Positions 32,019 through 44,500 of a stretch of DNA of 64,000 nt are shown here, in pieces. The stretch is from Euglena gracilis (Eukaryota > Euglenida > Euglenophyceae > Euglenales). Each line of letters begins with the position of its first letter. The stretch's first letter is position 1. A program made the translations under genes and the position numbers. The notes beneath the pieces are model-generated. The model did no database searches and had not been told where the DNA came from. It worked only from the letters and a program-made list of their open reading frames with translations. The stretch is from NCBI GenBank assembly GCA_039621445.1, contig CP154955.1:34850640-34914639 (forward strand), written 5' to 3'.

Positions 32019-32657
32019 GAGCTCAACGGGTCCCCCCGCACCCGTTGGAGCCAACGTGAACTAAAGGTTCCCTCCCACCCCCTGACACATTTTGGAGCGG
32101 CCGCCCAAGCTCCGGACATCGGAGTGCTCCGCCCACCAAGGCGTCCATGCGGCCCGCGTTGTTTCCCCATCACTGTTGGAAATGCCTTTGAGTTGACTCT
32201 GGAATCCAGACCAGACACAGGCACTTTTCAGTTGGTATTTCCATTTGCAGTCGGCCCCTCATTGTTGACCACCACCGCCGCATGGTCAGGATGCTTCTTT
32301 TTAAGAAAGGTTGCAACCCCTGGGGCGGAGGCGCTTTGGGCAGGCAGGGGGCGTAGGACACTTTCGATCCCCCCCCCCGCAGGGCGGGCGGTGGAACACA
32401 CCCCTGGTGTCGAAGGCCCCAGGGGCCTGAAAAAGGCCCTTCACAAGATAAATTGGCTTTGGTCAGCAGGCACCAGGACCCAAAACCGACCTCCCCAAGG
32501 GGGATGTGCCTGCTATTGGTACCCCTGAGCACAAACCACCCCCTTTCATAAAAAGAATTCATAATTCATAAAAAGAAGCCTGGTACTACCCTCCCTTCGG
32601 CTAACGAGGCACACTGAGTGCTGCGAACCCTTAGGGCTGATAGTTGGGGGGGGGGGG
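32019..32657. other. AP4E downstream spacer
   Basis: No gene. Positions 32330-32520 resemble a decayed relative of the 308-bp MITE family (cagggggcgtagg, ccaggggcctg, a duplicated CAGGCAC / GTGCCTG pair). AT-rich 32540-32590 with a direct repeat of ttcataaaaagaa. Confidence 0.35.
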
Positions 32658-33706
32658 GTTGCCACAGGAGGTGGGAACGCTGGAGGTGGGCCGGCGGTCG
32701 GCCGTCGGCGACCGTCGCTCCAACCTGGGTTGGATCACGCTAGCCGCGGCTGCAACCAAGAGCAATTTTAAAAGTCTGTCTGGTTACCGCAGCCAGCCGC
32801 GGCCAGCCGTGGTCCCACCAAGAGCATTTTGTAACGTGTCTCTGGTTGGGTCGCGGTTCACCACGGCTGGCCGCGGCTGGCCGCGGTCCAACCAAGGCTG
32901 ACCATCTATGCACTAATCCAGTTAACCGCGGCTGGCCGCGGCTGGCCGCGGTCCAACCAGGGCCAAGGCCAAGGTCCATCTCCACAAAGAAAAACAACGA
33001 GGTATTGCAAAAACTGGCTCCTACACTACACATTTACCGCACACCCCCCCACCCTCCACACCCTCCCACGCCCCCCCACATTTCACGTGATTTCACGTGA
33101 CCTTTTTTTAAATGGGGGGTGGGTGGAAGGTGGGCAGCCTAGGGCGCCGAAGGCGCCTTGCAAAAGAATTTCCTGATGGCGTTTTACTGTGCCCAAAAAG
33201 AATTTATGAGGTTATTTCATTCATAAATATTTTTATTCCAAAATATTCCCATACCGAGAGAATTTCTGAGCTTATTAGAAGGAATAGGGTTAGGGTTAAG
33301 ATTTCATACCCAATGGTTGCAACCATCCCGCTCATCGTTGCTATATTTCCCTCTACAGGGTACACAGCGAACCCAAAGAGTCGCCCAACTAGGGTTAAAA
33401 ACATGTCATCGAACGCACGTTCTACCACTGGGCCACTCGGCTTCTGGCAACCTGTACGCACGTGTGGTTGGATGACGGTCGGCCGCGGCTGACCGTCATC
33501 CAACCACAGTGTTGTTCATAGTTCCTGAAACTTGGACCGCGGCCAGCCGTGGCTGACCGCGGTCCAACTTTTGACGCAAAAAAAAACCCAAGGTGGGGTC
33601 GCGGCTGGCCGCGGCTGACAGCGGCTCCAACCAAACCTCAGTCCACGGCCAGCCGCGGCTGGCCGCGGTCCAACCAAATTGGATCCCACCTCCTGTGCAC
33701 ACCTCC
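32658..33706. mobile_element. Non-autonomous CCGCGG-rich element, third copy
   Basis: Inverted ends gccacaggaggtgggaacgc and its partner ggatcccacctcctgtgcac at about 33684-33703. The sub-terminal ccgcggctggccgcggt repeats match the other copies. The centre keeps AATAGGGTTAGGGTTAAG and only the left arm of the hairpin (33354-33405), so the hairpin is broken here. It contains gtattgcaaaaactggctcctacacta (33001-33027), shared with the ends of the 53903-54785 repeat. Confidence 0.6.
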
Positions 33707-35580
33707 CGCTTGCTGGCCCATTCCTTTGGTTCCCTCCTTCCCCTTGCTCCCCCCTCCACCCCGGCCCCGCCCCAAACGGTTCGCAGTGGGCTGCGCTATC
33801 TGACGGACGCCGTGGCCCAGGCCGTGGGCCACGCTGCCGCAGCGCCGCCGCCCTCCGCCCCGGCCGAATGCGACGCCAACGGCGCCAGCCCCCCGCCCTC
33901 CTAGGGTGTGCGGGCAATTGGGACAAGTATAGGGAGTTGCTCCAAAGAAAGGGCCAGAAGCGGAATGCAGCGCCAGGCCTTAAGTGCATCTAAGGAGGTC
34001 AGTGTGTGCCAGGAACTGACCCTTTTGTCATTTTTCTCCGGGACCTTCCCCACGAGGTCGCATCAGCCAGCCCCCCAACGCCGCCCATTTCCGCCACGCT
34101 GCGGACGCCGCCGTCCCGGTGCGGCCCAACCGTCTCCTGAGCCGCACCCGCAACCCCCGGCCGGGCCCGGGGTAGCGGCCCCCACCCGGCCTGGCCACCC
34201 CCAGCGACGGCGACGGCGATGGCGACGGTGACGGTGACGGTGACGGACGACCCGCCGGCCGTCGGAGGGAGGGCAGCAGTCCCTCCGGCACGTGGGCGGG
34301 AACAGCCACAGACCAAGGGACTGCGTGCTGCGGTGAGCTGCGACCAGCAGAGGTTGGCTGTGTCCGGCCGACTCACTCCCAGGCAGCCAGACTGCCACCA
34401 TCGCCCCGCCTGCCCTGTGCTCTCCGACGAGCTCCGCGGTGTAACATCCTCACCACAGCACTGACTGCCACACGAAGCCGATGCAGAACTCACGTGCCCG
34501 CTTGGCCCATGCCTTTTTGCTGTGGATTGTTACGGTCATTGAGGTCGACCTTCTCTTCACTCAGACGGCGAGGAGTCTTTCAAGCCAGTCTGTGGTTGAA
34601 CAGGTGTGGGGAGAATGGAGAAGTGGTTTTGGCTTGAAGGAGAAACGACAGGACAAGATAGCGCATTGCCCGTCGAACCCACCGCGAATAATTATGCAGC
34701 TCCACAAATAAATAAATGCATTTCCCATCCAGACCAAGTCATATTGCAGCAGATGAACCCCAATTGTACACTGCCAACTGCTGGAGCCAGCAGTGCGCTA
34801 GATTTCCACCTGCAAATTTTTTTGTGTCTGAACAAGTGGGCAGGATGAATCCAGATAATGGCCGCCCTGCCAGATCATTCAATGCACAAGTTATTCACCA
34901 TCTCCTTTTCCAAAGAAATTTGAGGTGATCTTTGGCTGGTCCAAATTTCTATGGCAGACCAGAAGCAATTGCTCAACATATTTGCCCCCCAACACCTGAA
35001 GAGGAGCCTGCTCTGTTGCACCTCTCCCCACCCCCCCCCAGGGAAACTGTCACCTGTCAAGTCAGCGAGGGCAGAGGTAGGTGATAGGTCCCTGTAGTGA
35101 CAGGTCAGCGAGTACGGAGCTGGGGTGACAGTATCCTGGGGGGCCCGGGTCAGAAGGAAAAGGTGAAACTTTTGACCCCCCACTGACCCAGGAATCCCAA
35201 AAAAAAAGTGGCTTCTTCCCTCATTTTTTGTGGTCGAAATTCTCGAAAATGCACTCAATTTTCACCTTCAAAACAAACCATTTCTTTTGAGAAAACGTCA
35301 AATCTTCGAAAAATTTTGTTAGGTTACAGTCGGTGAGTGGGTGACAGGCCCCTACAGTGACAAGTCAGGGAGTACGGAGTTTGGGGGACAGTCTCCCGGG
35401 GGGGCCTTGGTCTTGTGACTACAAAGCAAAAGATGGAGCATACACGTAAGTTGTAGTGATCTGCAGTTTGCGTCAGAATCACGGTGTGTGTCTGTGTGTC
35501 TGTGTGTGTGTGTGTTGTGTTGGATAGGCGGAAGGACCCCCCTCCCACTGCAGCGGCGTATGGCCAACTGAGTGACCCCC
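33707..35580. other. Spacer with weak exon candidates
   Basis: At 33791-33904 an Ala/Pro-rich frame (LRYLTDAVAQAVGHAAA) follows TTCGCAG and ends in TAG; it may be a stray terminal exon of another gene or an alternative AP4E end. At 34205-34245 ggcgacggtgacgg repeats occur. A tacagtgacaggtcag...gagtacgga...gacagt phrase is duplicated at about 35092-35135 and 35350-35395. A GT tract lies at 35482-35520. Confidence 0.3.
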
Positions 35581-38500
35581 ATGGCAACCGTGTGGGAACG
35601 TCTGTATGAGGACGGCGTTGACCGGGCCAGGCCGTTCGCTCCGGCCAACGGTGTCGATGTTCCCAGCTCTCAGTCAGCCAGAGAACTCACCCGGCCGGGG
35701 CGGGCCTGCGTGTGATGGAGCAGCGGTACATGGAGGAGGAGCAACCCTTCTCCTTCCAGCCGGACATCAGTGAGGCGCAGGAGGCGTACCGGGGCGAGGA
35801 GGGCGAGGTCTGTGTGTGTGCTGTTTTGTGACCGGGGGGACTTGAACAGGAAAAATCGTTGTGGGTGTTTCTGGACCGAATTTTGTCCTGAATTTTCACC
35901 GCCATTTTAAGGATCCATCCAGGATTTTCCCCAGCAAATTTAAGAAAAAAAATCCAATTTTCTCCAGTAAATGCCCAATTTGTTTTTGCCGCTTCACACC
36001 GATTCTCGGAATGTATTTTCATTCCAAATCACCTGTTCAGAAGGTGCACTGAGCATCCAAAATGATCAGATGCTTTTCTTGTTTTTATTTTGCAATTTGG
36101 AGTTTAGGATTTGACCAATTATTGGGTTTGGGAAAACCTCGGGATTTGATGTGAATTCTGATGGATTTACCTGAAAAATGGGTTTCATGAGATTTTTCGT
36201 CCAGAATTTTTCCCAGACGTGTTAAGCAGTCACCCAGAATTTTCCCCGGATTTTCCCTATGGACAATTGTTCCCAGTCAGATCATGGTTGGTGTGATTTA
36301 CGTGTTATGCACAAGTGTTTTGTCGTTTGTTATGTATGTCTTGAGATATACCATTTTATACCAAAAAATAATTGGTATTTGTTCAATGGGTTTTGCTATC
36401 GCTCCATTTCCATTTCCCCTGGGGGAAGTTCTGCAATAGTGTGCACACTGGAGCATCTTTTTGAAGCAGAGCCCCATTAAAATAATTATTGTAATTATTT
36501 TAATTATTTCTGTTCTAATAATTTATTCAGTAGGGTGAGGTGGGGACAGTGAGACAAGGGGAGGAGGGGGAGTTTGGGGGACAGGCCCGGGGGCGGCCAC
36601 AAGGGGGCAAACATGGAGACGGAGTGGCAGTGCGTCAGAATCATACTGGGGCGGAAGGAATGCAGAAAACCGTGTGGGAACGTTGTATGAACGGCGTTGT
36701 GCGAGGCCGTTCGGGGGGCATGAGGGGGGGGGTATTTGGGGGGGGGGGGGGGGAGGGGGAGGTCGGGGGGGGAGGGGGTGTTGTGGGTGTTTCTGGACCG
36801 CCGCATTCTAAGGAAAAAAAAAAATCCAATTTTCTCCAGTATGCCCACCGATTCTAGACATTCATTCCAAATCACCTGTTCCTTATCTTTGCACTGATTG
36901 AAAGGGGGATGTGATTCTGGGATGGGGTTTCATGAGTTTTCGTCCAGAAATGTCACCCCATCAGAATGTTTGGACACAATGTGGTGATGTGAGGTATGTC
37001 TTGCAAATAAATAATTGGATTATCAATGGGGTTTGCTATCGCTTCCATTTTCCCTGGGGAAGTTCTGCAATAGTGTGCAAGGAGCATCTTTTTGTGCAGA
37101 GCCCCATTATTTTGTAATTTTTTTTTTTCTGTTTTTTTTTTTTTTTTATTAATTTAATTTATTAATAATTTTCTTTTTTAATTTTTTTTCTTTTTATAAT
37201 AAATAAATATTTTTAATTTTTATTTTTAATTTATATCCCCCCAGGTGGGTGAGGCAGATCCCCCCTCCCCTGGGTCCCACACCAAGGTCTGGGTTGGTTC
37301 CAGCCGGAAATTTCTGGCACAAAGCACAGCAACTGTTTTAAATGCATGGGGAAATGGCTTTTGAGGAGTTTTCATTGGGGGCAGCACTGGGCACTTGAAA
37401 AATTAAGGCCAAAGCCTCGGAATTTTCGATTATGGCCAAAATTATGAAACAATTGGATCACGGGATAAGATAAATCCATCAAAAACCTGTGGGTGACTCA
37501 AAACCCAAGTGGGCCACTCAGAGCTAAACGGAAATCCCGGCACCCTCATGGATGAATGGGGCATCCGACCCCCCCCCCACACACCACCCCTTCCCATTTT
37601 TTCCAGCACCAATTCTTAGGTCCAAATGTATTCCATGCACTGGCTGTGATATAGTGGGTGGGCACCCCCTTCGGGTATGGAGCCCACCCCAGGCCTTCCC
37701 CTCCCGCCTCCCCAGGAGAAGTCTGAAACGGTCACGAGGTCTCGGGGGGTTGTCCCCCTGTGACCCCCCATGATCCCCATGTGACCGACCTGAGACCCTT
37801 TTCGGCCAATTTTTCCGGAAAATTTTTGGGCGGTGATGCCTAATTTTATGAAATTCTCGGGTTTACTCCTAATTTTGGGGAAGGGGGAGCCTGAGCCGCC
37901 GCCCGGCCCCCCAGGTGTTCGAGCGCCTGTACTCGGAGGGGGTGAACCAACGGGAGCACCGGCTCACGCGCCACGACGCCCACTGGCAGCAGTTCCCCTA
38001 CCGCCCCAACAACTCCCGCGCGTTTGACGCGGAGTGCTGGAACCGGTGCGCGCCGCCCTCGCTCCCCATTCCGTTGCTCTGTGGCCAGCGCCGCGGTCGG
38101 CCCGGCCATTTCATACAAGCTGCCATTTGATGGCCGGCACTGCGGGACACCGCCCGTTTGTCGGCAGGCTGTATCAGGATGGGATGGAGTCCAGGGGCTG
38201 ATGGACAGAGTGACGGCCCAGGACCCCCAAAATGGACCCCTCGCACGCCGCAAACCGGACCGCGTTGTCAAACGGTGGCCGTGAGAGCGGAATGGAACTG
38301 CACCTCCTCGAAAAGTGGCCCGTTGAGGTTTCCAGCTCAAAGCGACTTTGGGCAGGGGTGGTGGGTAGGCGGCTGCCCTGGGGCCATTCCCAACAAACGC
38401 CAGACGCCGCCAGTCCCTGCCAGGCGACCAAGCAGCGGCTGACCCGGCGGATGCGGGAGCCCACGACGGAGTCCCTCACCTTTAAGCCGAAGATCACGCC

Positions 38501-41500
38501 GTATTTCACGAAGGAGGGGACCGCTGGCCCCATCTATGAGCGGTGTGGGCCCCTCTCTGCTCCCCTCCCCAAGCAAGAGGGGGAGGGAAAGGGAGGTCAG
38601 CGCTCAGGTTCAGTAATTTTTTTAGACAGCCAGCCAGCAGCATGGAAGCAAGCGGGGAAACACGAGGAAACAACAAGATCAAAAGGGAAACAAGGTCAAT
38701 TTCGGACCATAATTTAAAAGGGATGAACAGAAAGTGCTGACACATGTGGACACATGAAGACGAAGACACATTCTGTTTCGACTGGAACCTCTTCAAAATT
38801 ATTATGAAACCCGACAATGCAATCAGCGATGCCTGCAGGATATGTCCCGTGGAATCCTTTCCCTGTGTGCTGTCGCCAGCAACTCTGTGACTCCACCACC
38901 AACTGAGAAAAACAAACAGACTGGGCAGACAGAACGGGAGAACACACGTGTCACCATACGCACCGATGCACATGGCATATCAATGAGGTGGAGGGGGAGC
39001 AGGATCCCCCCCCCTCACCGACCCAGGCTGTACGAAGAAGCGCGGCTGAAGAAGGAGGCTGAGGAACGTCGCAAAGCGGAGCTGGCCGAGGCGCTGAAGT
39101 CCCAGTGGACAGGGCGGACCTCCCCAGCCCCCTCCGCCGGCAGATTCCGCAGAAAAAAAACAGTGGGTGTCCCATCCGATGCAGTGACTCTTGGGGGGCC
39201 CTCGTGGTCACGCACTGGCCGTTCTTCCCCCCCCCAAACCACTTGCATTGGTGCCACAATTTCAGCCCAAGCCGCCAGTGTGCGGCCAGTCATACGGAGT
39301 GTGGCCCTCACACACTGGCACCCAGGGGGAGGGGGGGCTTGATGAATCTTTGGGAAGCGATCTTGAGGAGCGTCATTTGGCCAGAGCCAGCATCTCGGGT
39401 TGCGGCTATAACATTGCTTAACACTTGTCCTACCCCCCCCCCCCGGGGGGTGACTGACTGGTTTTTTGGCCTGGAGCCCCCCCCCCCCCGGGGGCGGGGT
39501 AGGCCCGAAAATGAAAAAGTGGCTGGCCTGGCGCCGAAGGCGCCGGAAATTTTTTGGATTTGTTGAGACTTTCTGGCAAGTTTTCATTGCCTCCTGAAGA
39601 GTGGCCGATCCCCCCCCCCCCGGGGGAAAGTGACTGACTGGTTTTTTCAGAGTGGAAAGTGACCCCCCTCCCCCCCGGGGGGTCGCTAAGCAATGGTATG
39701 GTTGTGGCCCGGGTACCACGGGGCTTGCTTCCAAAACAGCGCTCGTCTTCCTCCGGATCTTGCTTGACTGGGGCCCGTCCCCCCTGGCGGCACGGCTTCA
39801 AGCCCACCATCGCCTCCGCGGGGCTGGGGCGGAAGGACGTGCACCGGGAGCTGTACGAGGACGCCTTCCACAAGAAGGCCCGGGTGGAGGAGCTCGTGAG
39901 GCGAGTGCAGACAGAGGTGCCCCCTGTGCTGGTGCCTGTGAGGCGTGTGCTGCACAAAAGTGGGCGCACACTGCCTTTCAGCCTTTGTGTGCAGTGCAGG
40001 GTTGCCGCTCTCTTGTTGCCAGGGCCCAGGGCCCCCAATGGGGTGTCAGGGGGTAGTTGTGTGGTTGGCAGTTATTGGTCGCACCCAGTGTTCTCAGGAA
40101 AGCCCGTCTTCAAAGGAAAAAAGGAAAGAAGTCCAGTGAACAACTGGTATCACAAGCATTCCTCCCAGTACTTTTCCCCGAGTTTTTCTCCCAAACCAAT
40201 TGAATCTATGAGAGATTGCAGTTTTTTTCAGCATTCTCACGCCCTGACAGAAGATACATTTAGGTTGTTGCCAGCAGTGACTGAAAAAGTTGGGTATTGA
40301 TACAAAAGCCTGTTCTTGAGGCTTCTCTTGTGCGTCTCTTGTCTGAATAAGTGGACAGCCCAGGCGATCCAAACCTGTGTCCCTCCGTGAATGACAGCAA
40401 CCTGGGTGGGGGGGTTCCCTTGTCGCTGAGAAACGGCTCCGAACAGAAAGCGTAAAGGAGCTTCTGAAAGCTGCTTTTCCGTTGCTTATTCGGTTACCTT
40501 GGGCAAACTACCATGCCCCCCCCCCCCGAGCTATTCCCATATGGGGGGGACGGGAATAGCTCACTGTCTGTCATAGCACTTTTGAAAAAGAACGTCCCAA
40601 AAAAGTGCTCAAAAATCGACGTTTTTGTGACGTTTTCAAAAATCACTTTTTGGCAAATGTGCTTAATTTTTTTTAAATTGACCTTTTTTTGCGAACATCC
40701 AACAAATTGCCAAAAATGACCCCTTTTGGGCTGTCGGAGGTTTGGGTGTGGGAGCTCTTGGGGGGGGGCCTTGGTCGCCCCCCCCCCCCCGTATTGTTCC
40801 CATTGGGCCATAAAGGGTCCCGGGGACGGGAATAGCTCGGGGGGGGGGGGGGCTGGAATCTTGCCACACTGTCAGACATTTTGGCACAGTGGCACCCGCC
40901 CCCCAAATAAGCTGCGGGGCAGTGCCTGAATAACAATAACTTGACGGGGAGCACCGCCGCAAACAGAAACTCGCACTGCTGTGCCCACCGCCCCCCACCC
41001 CAGCGGGAGCAGGAGGCAGTGTCGGAGACCGGGTCCGCGCCCCCGCGCCGCGGCCGCCGGCCGGCGCCGGAGGAGGAGGAGGAGGAGCCCATTGGCCCCT
41101 TTGTGCCGAAGATCAACGACGTGCGGGGCGTGGCGGCCACCTCGGGGCTCACTTCACCACCACCATACAAGCACTTAGTCGCTGGCTGACCCCCCCCCCC
41201 CGGGGGGGTGACTGGTTTTTTCAGATTGACTGACTGGTTTTTGGCCTAGACCCCCTCCCCCCTGGGGGGGGGGGTCGGCAAAAAGCCACTGAAGTGACCG
41301 GGCGCCAAAAGAACTGGAAAAATTTTTGGGCCTTTTTTGCATGTTTTTGGTCAGACTTCCTTTGGATTCCTGAGCAAGGGGTGGTGACTGACTGGTTTCC
41401 TGAAAAAAAGTGACTGGTTTTTCGAAGAGTGGAAGTGACCCCCCCCCCCGAGGGTCGGAAAAAATATTTATGGAGGACCACCACCCACGCCGCCTCCCAA

Positions 41501-44500
41501 ATCAGGGCAGGGAGCTGGGGGCAATTGGAGGAAACCGAGCAGTGGGTGTGGATGTCACAGTCACTCTTCCGCCAGCCTCGCCGGACTCAAGGCTGACCTG
41601 CCCTTGGCAAGCCCGGGGGGCCCTGGGCCCCGGGGTGGGGGGGCCCCGGTATATGCTGCCGAAGCGGAGGTTCGAGCCCCTTCACTCCCCAGCCACACCG
41701 CTGGATGCTGGGGGCCACGGGGCTTTCTCTTCCTCACCCCTCTCCCTGAAGCATGGAAGTCATCGAAATGTTGTCTTGGATTGAAGGATGGCATCTTGCG
41801 TTTTGGGGCTTCCCCAAGGCCAAAATTCCCCTCACCATGGGCAAACCAAACCAGAAGTTAACAGAAGAAAGTTGGCTTTTGAAATCCAATCACATGTTTC
41901 TTTGAACCGCAACCCCTGAATGACCTGGCAGGGCCTCTTGACAGCTGCAGAGCCCAATGGCAAAATGTGACAAAATGGCGCAATGGTCCAAAAAAAAAAT
42001 GCAGCACCGACCTAAAACCAAAATATGCAAATGTCAGAAATTATTTAAAATTTTGGGTTTCTTTGAATGTGAAAATACCTTCCCCCCCCCTATTAGGATG
42101 CTCCAATGATGCACCCTGGGTATATTATTGGGGGGGTATTCATGTCCACTTTCCTTGAGTGCTAGTCTTCCATTTATCGAAGTATTTGTTAATTAGTTTT
42201 CTGATCATTTGCGAGAACAAACATAAATTTCATATGTAGCTAAACTTATTTCATCATCATGATGATGGTTATTCTGCTGGTGATTTCCAATCTTTAATTA
42301 ATTAGTGCAATCAGAACCCTCACCCTCACTGCCATCATATCATTCTGCCTGCGGCAATATACTTCACTGCTATGATTGTGTGTGACATTTGAGTCACCCC
42401 AAAGGTTGGAGACAAACCTGACACGCCCGCGAAGAACGGTTTGCCCTATTTGAAGTCCCGCGGTCCCCATCCCCTCCAACCTTTTTGTTGTTCCCCCCAA
42501 CCCCACTGCACCGAATCGCCCTCTGGCCGGGGCGGGGGGGGGGCGGGGCGGGCGGCGCCGGGAAGGGCCCGTGCCCGGGGCCGCCAGCCGTGGATCTCCC
42601 CCCTGGAGGCCGACTCCCAGGAGAGGGCGGAGCGGGACCGCGGCGGCGGGGCGGCGCGACGCAGCAGGTCCCGGAAGGGGAGGGGGCGTCGGCTGGGTCA
42701 GGGTTGAGGTTGAGTCGGGGTTGGTGGTGGGCTGCCAGTGTCAGGCTTCTGCCCCTCCCTGGGGGGGGGGGGGGGCTTGACTGCAACCAGTCCAAACTGG
42801 CTGGTGGACATCCCAGTGGACCACCCCCGAGGGGGCGGTCCACTAGCACGGCTGACTCGTAAAAAAAAATCTTCCAGTGAACCCCTCCCCCACTGAAAGT
42901 TATGGACAGTGCTGAGGTTTTTGCTTTCCAAAGCAACATGCCTTGGCCTGGCCTCGCCTGGCCCATCGGCCCGGCCCGGCCCGCGGGTAGGGCGGCCCAG
43001 GCTTGAATTCACGTCTCCGGGCATTTTGCTTGATTTTGTTTCATTTTCGAGATTTTTGGTATTTGGCAGTTTTTTTGGCCCAAAATCGGCCTGAAAAATG
43101 GCTGTTCCTCGGGTCAGGCAGGGAGTGACGAAAAAACCAAATACGGTTGGATAGAATGTTCTAAGGGCTTCATTTCATGTTTTAAACAAATGAGTCGTTC
43201 TGGAGATATTTGAAATCTGTTTTTTATTAGCCCATTTCGGCTGCAAAACGAGCCCAAAACGGCCGAAAAATGTGTCAAAAAAAAAACGAGGCTGCGTATT
43301 TGGGGTGCAATTTTGGCCGGCCACGGAGTTACCGAGAATCCAGGTGCCATTGGATAGGACGTTCATGGGTTTGAATTATTTCGGCGTCCCTGACACCCTG
43401 TTTTACAGTCCTTTTTTGGCCTTTTTTTTTGGACCTGGCCGCAGTAAAGCAAGCATAACTCGGGCCAGGCATAAAATTAAGATTAATGTAATATCCTCCC
43501 CAATAGCTTTGCAGTGCCCAAAAGCTTTGCATGCCCAAATAGCTTTGCAGGGGGGAAGACCGAAAAAGATCCCCAGTCTTCAGAAGGGAAAACGTAGGAA
43601 ATGATGCATCTTTTTGGAGAACAGGAAGTGGTAAGCGCAAAAATCATCCCAAATGCCATAGTTATCATTTGTGCGATAATTTGAAGCATTGAATTATGTG
43701 ACACACATAAAATAAAACAGCACTTTGCCACAGATTGCTTTAAAAAAGGTAGCCAATCAGTCCAGAAATGACACTGCCCAAATACCTTTGCAGGGGGGTC
43801 GGGGCCAAACAGATCCATCCACTAATTGTGGGGGGCAAAGTTATTTTTGGGGGGTTGGGGTATCAGCAGATGTGGGGGACCATGGGGGATATTTCTCTCC
43901 GAGACAACTTCCTTCGGCGGGAGTCAGTTCATACCAGAAACCTTGGTTCTCCCAAGCCCAGGCGGGTCAAATGGGGTGGTTTCCCCCGGGAAGCTTCGCT
44001 CTTACCCATAAAGGGATATGAGCTCAGCGATCCCCCACCTACAACCCCCCCCCTTGGGCCGACCAACCAAAGGATGACCCCACTAAACTCCCCCAAATAA
44101 CATCCCGGGGGGTATATTGTTTGGGCACCCAAAGTCAGGTGCCAGGGGGGGGGTATGTCATTTGAGCAAATTTTAAAATTAAAGCAGACCCACCTAAAGG
44201 CACATTTTTACATAATTTCTGCATTTTGCACATTTTTGACACTTTGTTTTGCCCAAATAATACCCCCCCCGCACCCCAGCGAGGGAAATCCAGCAAGGAA
44301 ATCCAGAAAGCCAGAAAATGTTCGGTTTCTACCCCCCCCCAAAACGGCGCATTTTGGCTGAAATGACTGGTACCAATTCATGGCAATTATGGCAAAACCA
44401 ACCTAAAAGCCGAAGTTCCAGCCAGGGGGGGAGTATATCATAATCATTATTTGGGAGGGTATATCATTTGGAGTGGGGGGTTAACCCCCCACTAGAGAAA

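Noticed and set aside
42441-42707. A serine/arginine-rich protein gene
   Set aside because: Only one GC-rich open stretch without a partner exon; retained as a weak exon candidate of the ERLYE gene.
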